Shown: piece by piece, positions 8,301-18,050 of the stretch
Layout: the number at the start of each line of letters is the position of its first letter
Numbering within the stretch: the first letter of the stretch is position 1
Assembly (NCBI GenBank): GCA_037951105.1
Contig: JBAMJV010003356.1
Location: 62,001-126,000 of the forward strand
Direction: 5' to 3'
Length of the DNA stretch: 64,000 bases
Source: Echinarachnius parma
Taxonomy: Eukaryota > Echinodermata > Echinoidea > Clypeasteroida > Echinarachniidae
Program-made: the position numbers and the translations under genes
Notes under the pieces: model-generated
The model's database searches: none
Seen by the model: only the letters and a program-made list of their open reading frames with translations
What the model was told of the DNA's origin: nothing

Positions 8301-10795
8301 ACAAAATAACTCTGTAATTTATAAAGGAAGCAAACTCTGGAATGAGCTCGATTCCACTCTTAAACATGTCAACTTGACAAGTGCTTTTAGGTCTAAGTTA
8401 AAAAAACGTATTGTCAATGCTTATTAATTACCATGCTCAATTATATCTCCATCGGGGGGGGGGGGGGGTGTTTGTCTGATTGTTGTTTTGTTAAGCGTAG
8501 ATTTGTATATAACGTAATTAGTTTCTCGTTATGTTTTTGTATAAAGCGTGTTATGTTATATCATGTTGTTTTATCATGTTTATAATAGGGAATCACTTCC
8601 CGCTCAAGCCATTTGCTTACTTTGTGATTTCCAGTCAATTTTACCATGTATATATTGTATCTTTTACGAGAAATAAATAAATGAATGAATGAATGATGTA
8701 TATCTCAAGAACCTGTCATTATAGTACCATCAAACTTGGTACCTTTTGATTTTAGGGTCAGAAGGCCAAAGGTCACAGGGCTCATAAGATGTACAAAAAC
8801 TAACTTGCAATCTCTAAAGCTGGTTGACATAACCATCAAACTTGAATTAAAATAATTAATTCAGTGCAAGTCAATTTTGGCTGGATATAAAAAAAGACTG
8901 CCTTCAGTCAAAGATCAATCCAGTTAGGAGTCACCTGTTAGGCATACAAAGCGCTATGGAACTCATCTTTCAATATAGAGAGTGGAAATGTGCATTACAT
9001 GTTGTGCTGAAGGACATAATTGCTGGCGTATAATGATAAATGATTTGCTTGTCTTATGTTGACAGGTGCGCCGGCTGCATACTCTGTTACCCCTGCCGAT
9101 GTGATCAAGACGAGGCTACAAGTTGAAGCTAGGGCAGGCCAGTCCACATACTCAGGGGTCATTGACTGTGCTAGGAAGATCTACAAACAGGAGGGATTCG
9201 GAGCATTCTGGAAAGGTGGACCTGGTAAGTAACTCCCTTCCATGCCCATCCCCAAATGCCTTATGCTATCATCACCTATGCCAGACCTCTGCCACACCTC
9301 TGCCACACCTCTGCCATACCTCTGCCACACCTCTGCCACACCTCTGCCACACCTCTGCCACACCTCTGCCATACCTCTGCCACACATCTGCCATACCTCT
9401 GCCACACATCTGCCATACATCTGCCATACCTCTGCCACATATCTGCCATACCTCTGCCATACCTCTGCCACACCTCCGCCATACTTCTGCCACACCTCCT
9501 CTGCCACACCTCTGCCATACCTCACCACACCTCTGCCACACCTCTGCCACACATCTGCCATACCTCTGCCATACCTCTGCCATACCTCTGCCACACCTCT
9601 GCCATACCTCTGCCACACCCTCCCCCCAAACACTCGCACATTTAACCCCCATCCCTTTTCCAATCATTAAACCCTTTACCACCACAAACAGATCACAACA
9701 AAAACGATCTGTACAAAGGAAGGCTACAGAGCTTTTTAGAAGGGTGGATCTGGTAAGTAATATCTTCTGCCCTATGGTTTCCTTACCATGCCCTTGCTAA
9801 ACTACCGCCACACCCCTGTCGCCCCCCTGCCTCACTCTCCCCCAACTCACACATTTGTAGTTCCCCATTTTACTCCCCATCCCTTTTGCATTCCGCGTCC
9901 CAACACTGATCTACAAAACACAACAGTTGCATAATGAGTTATATATAGAATAACTTTTTTTTATTGAGGCATTATATTCTATTGTGAGGAAAACTTGCCA
10001 CATCTACATGTATTCTTTCCCTTCTTTGTTCATTACAGCTCGTATCTTCAGGTCATCACCACAGTTTGGTGTCACACTAGTCACATACGAGTTGCTACAG
10101 AGATCCATGCCGGTCGACTTTGGAGGAAGGTACGTACAATTTAAATCAGCTTAACTTTGATACGTGTGGTAAACTGCTAGTAAGAGAGGCTTTCTGCTCT
10201 AATGTGAAATTACTCACCCTTCATAATGTGCACTGCAGAATTCTGACAATTCTGTGACACAAAGCTTCAAAGTATTACTGTAAAGGCTTTAAGTTTTGCA
10301 TGATTAATTTGAGTTGCCCCAATGGCAACTCAAAAAGGCATTCTCGCCTTTTAAAATAACTTTTTTTGCTGCTTGTTTTCTAATTAGTGTAAATGTAATC
10401 TAGAGTTTGAGTTTGATTTTATTTAATTCATCATGTTAAAAAGCCTGCTATTGGCCAGGGGCTGCTTTTCAGCGAGGCTGTGCATTACGAAAATTAATGC
10501 ATCAAACAATACAAACATTATAAAGACAAAAATGTATAATGCAAATTGTATGCTAACAATCCTTCATTACTTAATCATGATTTTGTTGTGTTAACCTCCC
10601 TCTCTCTTTCTCCCCCCTTACAGACAACCAGAGGGTTCACAGGTCAAGATCTCCACTCACGCAGCCGACCTTCCCCCGGTCAACCCAGAACACATCGGTG
10701 GCATGCAGCTAGCAGTCGCCACCTTCTCGGGCGTTGAGTCAAAGTTCGGTCTCTTCCTCCCCAAGTTTAGACCTCAGCCGGCGCAAGCAACCTAA
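5202..10795 (+). CDS. SLC25A12/13: Mitochondrial aspartate/glutamate carrier, aralar/citrin type (3' six exons)
   Basis: Inner-membrane antiporter exchanging matrix aspartate for cytosolic glutamate plus H+, a step of the malate-aspartate shuttle; the full-length protein is Ca2+-regulated through N-terminal EF-hands. The six exons join without frame breaks into 277 residues. They carry the end of carrier repeat 1 ([18 protein letters not shown]), repeat 2 (signature [11 protein letters not shown]) and repeat 3 ([11 protein letters not shown]), followed by the aralar-specific C-terminus (FGLFLPKF). The matches across these exons identify aralar rather than a generic SLC25 member. The repeat 1 signature and the whole EF-hand half (about 330 residues in the family) are not found upstream; only a 20-bp remnant sits at 3978. 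Introns hold a LINE, minisatellites and an exon-tail tandem array. Confidence 0.9.
5641..5781 (+). CDS. SLC25A12/13: Carrier exon B (repeat 2 signature)
   Basis: 141 bp, 47 codons, phase 0 at both ends; acceptor GTCATTGCAG|GCTGGC, donor CTACAAG|GTAAGATG. It contains the mitochondrial carrier signature in [16 protein letters not shown] and ends [10 protein letters not shown]. Its last 31 bp and donor are repeated six more times downstream. The first donor is taken as the real one because each extension is 68 bp (frame-shifting) and the first meets an in-frame TGA. Confidence 0.92.
5782..6223 (+). repeat. 68-bp tandem array copied from the end of exon B and its donor site
   Basis: Six full 68-bp units plus a 34-bp partial one. 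Each unit ends with GATCTAGGCTTCTTTGGACT CTACAAG (the exon B 3' end) and recreates the donor AAG|GTAAGATG, so GT donors occur at 5782, 5850, 5918, 5986, 6054, 6122 and 6190. Units differ by only a base or two (GATGTCTG or GATGGCTG; one GGTTTC). Reading through gives [13 protein letters not shown] and then TGA. Confidence 0.95.
6827..6965 (+). CDS. SLC25A12/13: Carrier exon C
   Basis: 139 bp, phase 0 in, phase 1 out; acceptor CTGACAG|GGATCA, donor AGCTG|GTGAGT. It encodes [20 protein letters not shown], the conserved second half of repeat 2, and ends in the first helix of repeat 3 ([10 protein letters not shown]). Confidence 0.92.
6966..7391 (-). repeat. Dispersed ~150-bp repeat related to the tandem core at 16.7-17.8 kb
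   Basis: In carrier intron C. On the minus strand it reads AGCCCTGTGACCTTGACCTTCGACCCC and further GTGACCTTGGACTTTTGACCCC words, each preceded by a run resembling CAAGCCATTTTTGCATATAT, matching the core units at 16700-17760. The repeat is interrupted by the LINE at 7400 and resumes at 8697. Confidence 0.7.
7423..7738 (+). pseudogene. Reverse transcriptase fragment with YADD
   Basis: Frame open from the truncation point to the TGA at 7736. It covers RT motifs 4-6, with YADD as the metal-binding box. The motif before it reads IYANDI. Confidence 0.8.
7735..8427 (+). pseudogene. C-terminal domain of the same LINE ORF2
   Basis: 230 codons to TAA at 8425. It is joined to the previous frame by a +1 shift (T-K-Y-M-I-F-R reading across 7725-7745). 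It carries the thumb/connector segment [14 protein letters not shown] and the Trp-rich tail [15 protein letters not shown] typical of Jockey-superfamily ORF2 C-termini. Confidence 0.82.
8697..9060. other. Intron remainder with the other half of the interrupted repeat
   Basis: 8704-8830 resumes the CTCAAGAACCTG ... AGGTCACAGGGCTCAT repeat seen left of the LINE. 8830-9060 shows nothing recognisable before the exon D acceptor. Confidence 0.55.
9066..9224 (+). CDS. SLC25A12/13: Carrier exon D (repeat 3 signature)
   Basis: 159 bp, phase 1 in and out; acceptor TTGACAG|GTGCGC, donor GACCTG|GTAAGT. It encodes [20 protein letters not shown] with the third carrier signature, then [20 protein letters not shown] and the conserved GAFWKG. 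Arginine finger and gate residues of the family fall in this and the next exon. Confidence 0.93.
9285..9620 (+). repeat. 11/12-bp minisatellite (CTCTGCCACAC / CTCTGCCATAC)n
   Basis: About 28-30 units of a CTCTGCCAYAC/CATCTGCCAYAC word in the intron after exon D. Long ORFs in several frames across it are repeat artefacts. Confidence 0.93.
10039..10129 (+). CDS. SLC25A12/13: Carrier exon E
   Basis: 91 bp, phase 1 in, phase 0+2 out; acceptor TCATTACAG|CTCGTA, donor GGAAG|GTACGT. It encodes [20 protein letters not shown], the last transmembrane helix region of the carrier, then the MPVDFGG linker. Confidence 0.93.
10624..10795 (+). CDS. SLC25A12/13: Carrier terminal exon F
   Basis: 172 bp ending in TAA at 10793-10795; acceptor CCCCTTACAG|ACAACC. 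It encodes the aralar C-terminal extension, including [17 protein letters not shown] and [11 protein letters not shown]. The stop codon region CCTAACTCATGAAAACT is itself the start of a tandemly repeated unit downstream. Confidence 0.93.
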
Positions 10796-11221
10796 CTCAT
10801 GAAAACTTATCTAGCTGATCGTGGGTCAGGTTGCATGAAGACTTGCACATCATAGAATCAAGCGTTAGTCGACTAATACTTGATGCTCATTGGTTGAGCA
10901 GCAACTTGTGCTTTGTTTGATCAAGTGTAATGTGTTTCTGCAACTGGACCTAACTCATGAAAACTAGCTGATTGTGGGTCAGGTTGCATGAAGACTTGCA
11001 CATCATAGAATCAAGCGCTAGTCGACTAATACTTGATGCTCATTGGTTGAGCAGCAACTTGTGCTTTGTTTGATAAAGTGTAATGTGTTTCTGCAACTGG
11101 ACCTAACTCATGAAAACTAGCTGATTGTGGGTCAGGTTGCATGAAGACTTGCACATCATAGAATCAAGCGCTAGTCGACTAATACTTGATGCTCATTGGT
11201 TGAGCAGCAACTTGTGCTCAT
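10791..11221 (+). repeat. Three tandem copies of ~155-bp stop-codon/3'UTR unit
   Basis: CCTAACTCATGAAAAC recurs at 10791, 10949 and 11102 (spacings 158 and 153 bp); the third copy ends at about 11221. The unit includes GTGGGTCAGGTTGCATGAAG and TACTTGATGCTCATTGGTTG. It starts within the terminal codons of the carrier and continues into its 3'UTR. Confidence 0.93.
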
Positions 11222-11329
11222 TGATACCCATTCAACAGGGGGGGATGATCTATTCATTCATTCCCCTCTGATGAATAGGTATTACGTAAGTATCTACTCC
11301 CATGCATCTAATACAACGATGCTGTCACC

Positions 11330-11692
11330 TTGAAGTCATCCAGTAACTTTGTCAAATTCAGCCAAAACTCATTTGGAACTTTCACACTTCTCTATACCTT
11401 GTTGTTTGGCTTATGGTAACAGAATAATGAAATGGGTGTTGATTGTTCATATGTCTCCCTTATTACGAAGATATTTATTAATTGAATTGTATACGAAATT
11501 GGATGTTTCCAGTGAACAATTGGGATAAAATCTAGCATCAATTTTCCCTTTTCCCCTAGGTAAACATGTTCTTTTTCTATGAAAATATCACATATCATTC
11601 ATACGAATCTGACAGTGATATTAGTAAATGATTGAAGTCTCAAATATCACTTCTGGAGAAATCTTATAAAGTTAATGGATCACTTTAAGCCA
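11330..11692. mobile_element. Diverged MITE related to the TTAAAGGGATCTAGTAAC family
   Basis: Begins AAGTCATCCAGTAACTTTGTC, carries CTATACCTTGTTGTTTGG and ATGTCTCCCTTATTACGAAG in the family order, and ends TAATGGATCACTTTAAG. Confidence 0.6.
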
Positions 11693-12010
11693 TATTATAT
11701 GACTCTATTTAATCAGTGAACAGTGTGGGGTGTGCCAATGTATTGTTGTGCTGAGATAAATAGAACAAACGGAAAGGAATAGTGATTTAAAATGGAGTAT
11801 AAATATATATGTTTTATCCGAGCAAGGTCACATACATTTTGAATGTAATTTAATGGAAGAGGTCATGAAAGTATTATAATTCTAGTTGATAGAATCAAAG
11901 TTACATGCTAACAAGGAAAAGATTGACACTCGACCAGATGCCATTAGCTAGCCAGAATATTATTGAGGTCACATTTGATTATGAAATATGGCAAAGATGA
12001 TTATGGTGTA

Positions 12011-12248
12011 CAGTCAAACCTGCAGACAGGTGGCCTCTATAGACAGGTTCTATAAAACGTATTTGTTAAAGTAAAAACCTGTGTATAGGGACCACCCGAG
12101 TGGAAACAAGAAAAGTGGCCACAGTAGACAGGTCACCTCCATAGACAGGTTCCATAATATGGGTTTTCTCTGCAAGGGGTGATGCTTGGTGGCCTCTATA
12201 GACAGGATGGTTGCTACAACCAGGTGGCCACTTTGACAGGTTTGACTG
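12011..12248. mobile_element. Short TIR element, CAGTCAAACCTG ends (pogo/mariner-like)
   Basis: Starts CAGTCAAACCTG after TA and ends CAGGTTTGACTG, about 238 bp. Internal GACAGGT/ACAGGTGGCC words repeat five times in both orientations. No ORF. Relics of similar sequence lie at about 21328 and 43233-43405. Confidence 0.7.
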
Positions 12249-13511
12249 TGTACATGAGATTAAACAGATTGTGGATACAGAGTTAATTTTATGATTCTTA
12301 CCGTGAAAATAAGAAACAAAGGGTGTGTTATTTATGTACTTTGTTTTATTTTACTTATTTTTCTACATCTTGTAACAGTACATCATATTTGACATGCTGC
12401 ATGCAAGTTCTATGCATTTTACCTTTCACACTGGTGTAGATTTGCTGAAATCATTTACATTGGTCAGGGGGTGGTGATATGTTTTGTTTTTATTTTAGAG
12501 AAACATAGATATAGGGCAACAAAAGAGAGGTATTAAACGAGAACCACATTTGTACGAGTGAATCTAAACAAATCCCTGTATGTGTAGATTATGGGTTTGG
12601 TAAAGGGTCATTCTAAGCATACGTGGGCAAAATGTCATGGTGTTAATACTACAAACTGATTCAGAACTGTGATTATGGATGAGCCATCTGGAAAGGGGGT
12701 GGTCTTCATGTAGGTATGTGTGTGAACTTAACTATCCAACTCCATCATGTTCAACTTCTGGCTAAGACACAGTAGGTATCGTGAATATGACAGCCATACT
12801 TATTCGAACCTATAATCTCTTAGTCATGAAGTCTTGAATGTTCTTTTTGTCACCTTTATTTGCCATACCAGACAATAGCTACATATTTTGATATTATTAA
12901 TTATATATTTTCTATTTCTCAATGCTTTACTAGCTATACCTTTTGTTGATATTGATATAATAAATTTGCCAAATAAAGTAGGTTAAAGGGGAGAAAAATA
13001 CTTGCATTTTCGCTGACTGTTACTGATACGTGCATACTTCCTGTCACTTCTAGTCTTATATGTCCTCTTGGATATCACTCAAAATGGAAATAATCATTGT
13101 TTTTTAAAACACTTTCATCTGTTTTGACTGAACACTGGAGACTGCCATGTTTTCCAACTATACCATATGAAATACCATCTGACCTTGCACTAACAAAAGC
13201 AGGCTTAAAAAAACATTGATCATTTCCATTAGAAGTGAAAGCAATTATGCATTTATCAGTTACAATCAGCAAAAATCCCAAGATTTCATTTCCCTTTTAT
13301 TATTATTGCCAAAAGAAGTGGAAGAAAAAGGAATCAAATTTTTCTTTGTAACATATTTTTGTGAAGGAGATGAATATATTTTGTTTTCTGTGTATCATGC
13401 AGAAACAAGCCTTTCAGATTGTGTAGAATTATTCCAATCAAACTAAGAATTAAAGTAGTTATTGAGCACCAAAGTAATCACATTCATATTTTGTTTTTGT
13501 TACATATACTA

Positions 13512-13625
13512 ATGGTTCTAAACAACTTCTCCTTTGATTGTAGCTTTTGATAGTGGGTTTGAGCTGGCCAATTGCCCTCTTAGCTTCTAAGCATTTCTTG
13601 CTTGCCTGTCATCGCTTAGAACCAT
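13512..13625. mobile_element. Small MITE with ATGGTTCTAA ends (copy 1)
   Basis: ATGGTTCTAAACAACTTCTC at the left and CGCTTAGAACCAT at the right; 114 bp with a shared TTGCTTGCCTGTCAT interior. A second copy is at 21728-21850. Confidence 0.72.
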
Positions 13626-16556
13626 TATGCATGGCACTGTAAAGCATCACAATTTATTCATAACCGTATAATATTCCATTGTTGTATATGAAAGACAATT
13701 TGTACGCACCCGTGTAAGTTTACAAAACAAGCACAAACTGTTAAACAAAGCCACACAGGTATATCCTCGCTAATCCATGAATGTGTAATATTCATTCATT
13801 ATGGCCTAATTTGCCTTTTTCCCGTTTTCATGTCACATATATCTGTTCTTCCAAGAATATTAACCCATTGAACACTGGTCCGGTAGATACTCGGGTTGGT
13901 GTCTATGGAGAATACATGTTATAGCAAAATCAAATGTTCTTGAATGGCTTAATTGAGTGCACACATGACTGGGCATTTATAAAGAATTGTTTTACTTACA
14001 AATAATGTTGCAGGGTCTAATGGAATACTAATAGTGTGAAATTCAGGTATAGATGTTTAATTTATGATTGGTAAGTTTGAACTAATATTTTTACTTTTTT
14101 GGTTTCTCTTGATTTGTCATATTTTACGTCTGATATACATGTATAAGGAGGACTTGTGTTTTCTTACAAATTATTTAATTACTACATGTATGTATTGGCG
14201 TGAGTTCTACATATGTACATGTTTGTCAAATATATGTATATGACAAATTGTTGTACCATGTTTCATGGTTGCATGCTAGTACATTCAGACGATGTACAAT
14301 TTATATATAATTTTTGTAATTACTTGATGAGCATTGCCCGGTAGGATGTTGATAGTTTTTGTGACTTTGTTTAATATTTGCTTTCAAAGGTGTGAGATGT
14401 ACAGTTGCGTCAGGGTGTATCTTGCATGAATGAGTTTTCAAAGCTTTTGGAGGATTGAAATGGCAGACAAAATCAATATAATTAGAGTAGTGAATTTTAT
14501 TGTGTTATTGGGTGCTCAGCTACTCTTGTCAAATATATTTTTTATTACCCCATTTTTGTGTGTAAATGATACAGAAATTAGATTTCTCTAAAAAAGGGAG
14601 AATTTATTTTTTATTGTTATCTTCTGATGAAATAGTTATCAAGGTCTACAAATAGTTATTTCTTGTACATTTATTTTTTTGGAAAAGAGACTTTCAGAGA
14701 GATTTAACAGTCAATGATACTATTAGATTGAACTAGAAATATATTACAACCATTTCTTGTTTCCTTCCAAGCTTTTCTCTTACCTCAAAATCTATATCAT
14801 GAAACTTTGGTCAGCTATCGTAAGAGTTTATTTTAGCAATACATTGCAGACCATTCCCAAACTATCGCGATCACTGTTTAACTGTATATGCATTATGATG
14901 CAATTGACCAGGTCCTTGGGACTATGATCAGATGAACCTTTACCCCACTGAGTAGAATCTTGACATTTTAGATAGTCTTCAAATTTGTAAAATAGAGAGC
15001 AGTCAACATTCACTTAGATAGGAATATTGAAATATCCTTACTGACAAACAAGATTGCCAACAACTGTAGAGTAATGATTGTTAACAAAGAATAGCTGGCC
15101 CATATGTCTTTTTTTTTGTGGAATATTTTATCTTATTACCCTCTGCCTTATATTTGTTATGGTTCTCTGTTCATTAGCTGCATGTACATGCATTTGCATT
15201 ATTTATATCATATTCTTTTATTATGAGAGAGTATAGACCAATAAGGGGTACTGCCTAAACTCTGCATTAAACACTATATATATCATCCAGGTCATATATA
15301 TACATGTATTTAGCAATCATAAATACTGTTATAATTATTGACTTTTTGTGGTACTTCTTTTGAGTCGGGAACTCATTATACATATTAAAGTACCATTACA
15401 TGTTTTTTAAAGGCCAGATCTTGTAGCAATATTTGTGATGAAATAATTTCATGTGCTGTATGCAGTGACATGAAGTTCATAGTTCTGTATGGAATATGAT
15501 CATACGTGAATAAAGAGTGGCGTAGTAGATCAAGTACACGTGCCGGTACGCACCCTAAGTGTGCCAGAATATGTCCACCCACCCATTACTCAGATGTTAT
15601 TCGTTGATACAAATATAGTTTCATGAAACAATAATTGGATCAATATTTGCATCCGTATAAATTTCATTTCATTTGCCGAATTATGCAGTGATATGATATT
15701 CATATTCTGTTTTGAATGATCATACTTCAGAAATATGAAAGGAAGTGAATGTTTATTAATATGAAAGTGATAATCTGTCTGAATATTTTCCACTTGATGA
15801 CAGAAATAAGGCGGGCGATTTCTGGCAATGGTTGGTTTCTGGCAACACTACCCAAAACTTGTTACATCCTTTTGAAGTGCATATATATATAAACAGTTGA
15901 TGTTTTATGGAGAAGTATGTCTTTGCAAATGTAGGACAGGGAAGGGTAATAATGCAGGGGTTGAATAAACTCTCTGACAAATTCAGATTGCTTCGTCTTA
16001 GTTTATAACTGATGCATGCAGCCAAGTCGTTGGTTCTTTTTATTCATTTTAATATTTTGTATACATGATATGAAATGGCCACCCCGGATTGTTGACAAAT
16101 TAATGATATAAAGTGTATTTTTGGAATGCGATTTTTCTGTGACAATTGAAAGCTGTGTTTGAGGAAGGAATAAAATGCACTTTGGAGAGTGAGTGCATTG
16201 TGCTGTGCTTTTTGTACAGACTTTAACAAAACTAATTGCAAGATGTGTTTTGATTTTGTCTTAAAATTGCTTTGACTCTTAAATCCATTCTCTTGAACAT
16301 TTGTTGTTATTTTCACTGATATGGTCTTAGACAGATGCGCACACACACACACACACATACAGTATCAAACAGAGAGAGTTTCTGTAATATCCAAAGTCCA
16401 TACTGATGGCCCCATGTACTATTCTATCCTTGTATGTAGGGAGAGACTTGTGCAGGCATTCCAATTCAAAATATCAACATTTTACAGAGGGAAATGTCAA
16501 AATGTAACCTTTGCATCATGTGATGAAGGGTTGATGCAATGTTTATTGTTGGTATC

Positions 16557-16668
16557 TCAAAGTGATATTCACTAACTCACTGCACTCACTTTGTACACGG
16601 TAAGAAAAACGTTTTTCTTATCTGAATACTTAAATCGTACATATCTTTGTAACGAAAGGGAAATTTGA
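16557..16668 (-). mobile_element. MITE half, split by a later insertion (distal part)
   Basis: On the minus strand TTCAAATTTCCCTTTCGTTAC and GTGTACAAAGTGAGTGCAGT match the interior of the intact MITE at 53421-53807. The other half is at 17926-18050; the element at 16669-17925 lies exactly between them. Confidence 0.82.
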
Positions 16669-17925
16669 ACTAGATGGATCTTCGATTGCGCGCAATCGAA
16701 AATTATGCCTCCGCTATCACGCGATTTTAATATGCCCAAATTAACATGCACTGATTTAATTTTTCTTATATTTTGAGTCCTGTGACCTTGACCATATGAT
16801 CCCAATCTTTGATGGCTCCCTAAAAAACAGTCAGGTACCAAGTTTGATTGAAATCTGACATTTAGTTCTTGAGATTTTGGTATTACAAGCTTTTTTGCAT
16901 GTATAATGAGTCCCGTGACCTTGACCTCAACCTCATGACCCCAACATTTTATGGCTACGTTGACTCTTTATGATACAGGTACCGAGTTTGATTGAAATCT
17001 GACATTCAGTTCTTGAAATTTTGCAATTACAAGCCATTTTCGCATACATATTGAGTCATGTGACCTTGACCTTTGACCTCATGACCCCCCAAATCTAATC
17101 AGATCAGTGGCACCCCGATATGTACACTCATACCTAGTATGTAATTGATCCGTAAACCGGTTCTTGAGATATCGCAAGAACGAGGCATTTTTGCACATAC
17201 ATTGATTCCTGTGACCTTGACCTTTGTCCTCATGAACCCCAAAATCTAATCAGATCATTGCCACCCCAATATCTACACTAATACCAAGTTTGAATTTGAT
17301 CCGTCAACCAGTTCTTGAGATATCGCGAGAACGAGGCATTTTTGCATATATATTGAGTCCTGTGACCTTGACCTTTAACCTCATGAACCCCAAAATCTAA
17401 TCAGATAATTGCCACCCCAATATCTACACTAATACCAAGTTTGAATTTGATCCGTCAACCAGTTCTTGAGATATCGCGAGAACGAGGCATTTTTGCATAT
17501 ATATCGAGTCCTGTGACCTTGACCTTTGACCTCATGACCCCTAAAATCTAATCAGATCATTGCCACCCCAATATCTACACTAATACCAAGTTTGAATTTG
17601 ATCCGTCAACCAGTTCTTGAGATATCGCGAGAACGAGGCATTTTTGCATATATATTGAGTCCTGTGACCTTGACCTTTGACCTCATGACCCCTAAAATCT
17701 AATCAGATCATTGTCACCCCAATATGTACACTCATACCAAGTCTGAAATTGATCCGTCAACTGGTTCTTGAGATATCGCGAGAACGAAAACGGGACGTAC
17801 GGACGGACGTACGGACGGACGTACGGACGGACGTACGGACGGACGTACGGACGGACGGACGGACGGACGGACGGACGGACAACCCGAAAACATAATGCCT
17901 CCGGCCACTTCGTTGGCGGAGGCAT
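16669..17925. mobile_element. Tandem-core element, pearl/Helitron-like, copy 1
   Basis: Starts ACTAGATGGATCTTCGA with the palindrome TCGATTGCGCGCAATCGA (16682-16699) and the word ATGCCTCCGC. About seven ~155-bp core units follow (ACCAAGTTTGAATTTGATCC, TTCTTGAGATATCGCGAGAA, CCTGTGACCTTGACCTTTGA). Then comes a GGAC/GTAC microsatellite at 17791-17880 and the hairpin ATGCCTCCGGCCA...TTGGCGGAGGCAT. No coding capacity. It interrupts a MITE. Confidence 0.88.
17791..17880. repeat. (GGACGTAC)n/(GGAC)n microsatellite
   Basis: Alternating GGACGTAC then pure GGAC units; part of the 3' end of the surrounding element. ORFs across it read RTYG or SVRP repeats on opposite strands. Confidence 0.95.
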
Positions 17926-18050
17926 AAAAACCGAAACCGGTCCCATGATTTTATTGTTAATACGAATACAACAAGGTATGATGGAACCGCTAGAATAAAA
18001 AAAAATATTTTGAGGATTTGGACAATGTTACTAAGTCCCTTTATAAAGCC
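17926..18050 (-). mobile_element. MITE half, split by a later insertion (proximal part)
   Basis: On the minus strand it starts AAAGGGACTTAGTAACATTG and contains ACCTTGTTGTATTCGTATTA and GACCGGTTTCGGTTTTT, nearly identical to 53421-53535. Continuous with 16557-16668 once the inserted element is ignored. Confidence 0.82.

Larger units (their letters stand above)
7400..8695 (+). mobile_element. 5'-truncated non-LTR retrotransposon (RT fragment)
   Basis: Starts inside the reverse transcriptase domain ([30 protein letters not shown], then the catalytic LYADDT), passes a single-base frameshift in an A-rich run near 7725, then continues as an open 230-residue C-terminal part (7735-8427: [36 protein letters not shown]). 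A short 3'UTR with poly-G at 8453-8467 and a terminal (AATG)n tail follow. The 8-bp ATGTATAT occurs at 7392-7399 and 8696-8703, a likely target-site duplication. Clade looks CR1/L2/Rex-like (Jockey superfamily); only the family level is secure. Confidence 0.88.
11222..16556. other. Gene-free stretch, probable carrier 3'UTR plus intergenic DNA
   Basis: AT-rich with no supported gene. A possible poly(A) signal AATAAA is at 12972-12977, but its use is unproven. It holds the MITEs listed separately (11330, 12011, 13512), a (CA)n run at 16336-16356, and a diverged dispersed repeat at about 13860-13980 (GTCTATGGAGAATRCATGTTA) that recurs near 55440-55540. Confidence 0.6.

Noticed and set aside
9123..9800. 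ORFs of 80-225 residues in several frames ([16 protein letters not shown] repeats)
   Set aside because: All cross the 11/12-bp minisatellite whose unit lacks stops in several frames; only 9066-9224 is a true exon.
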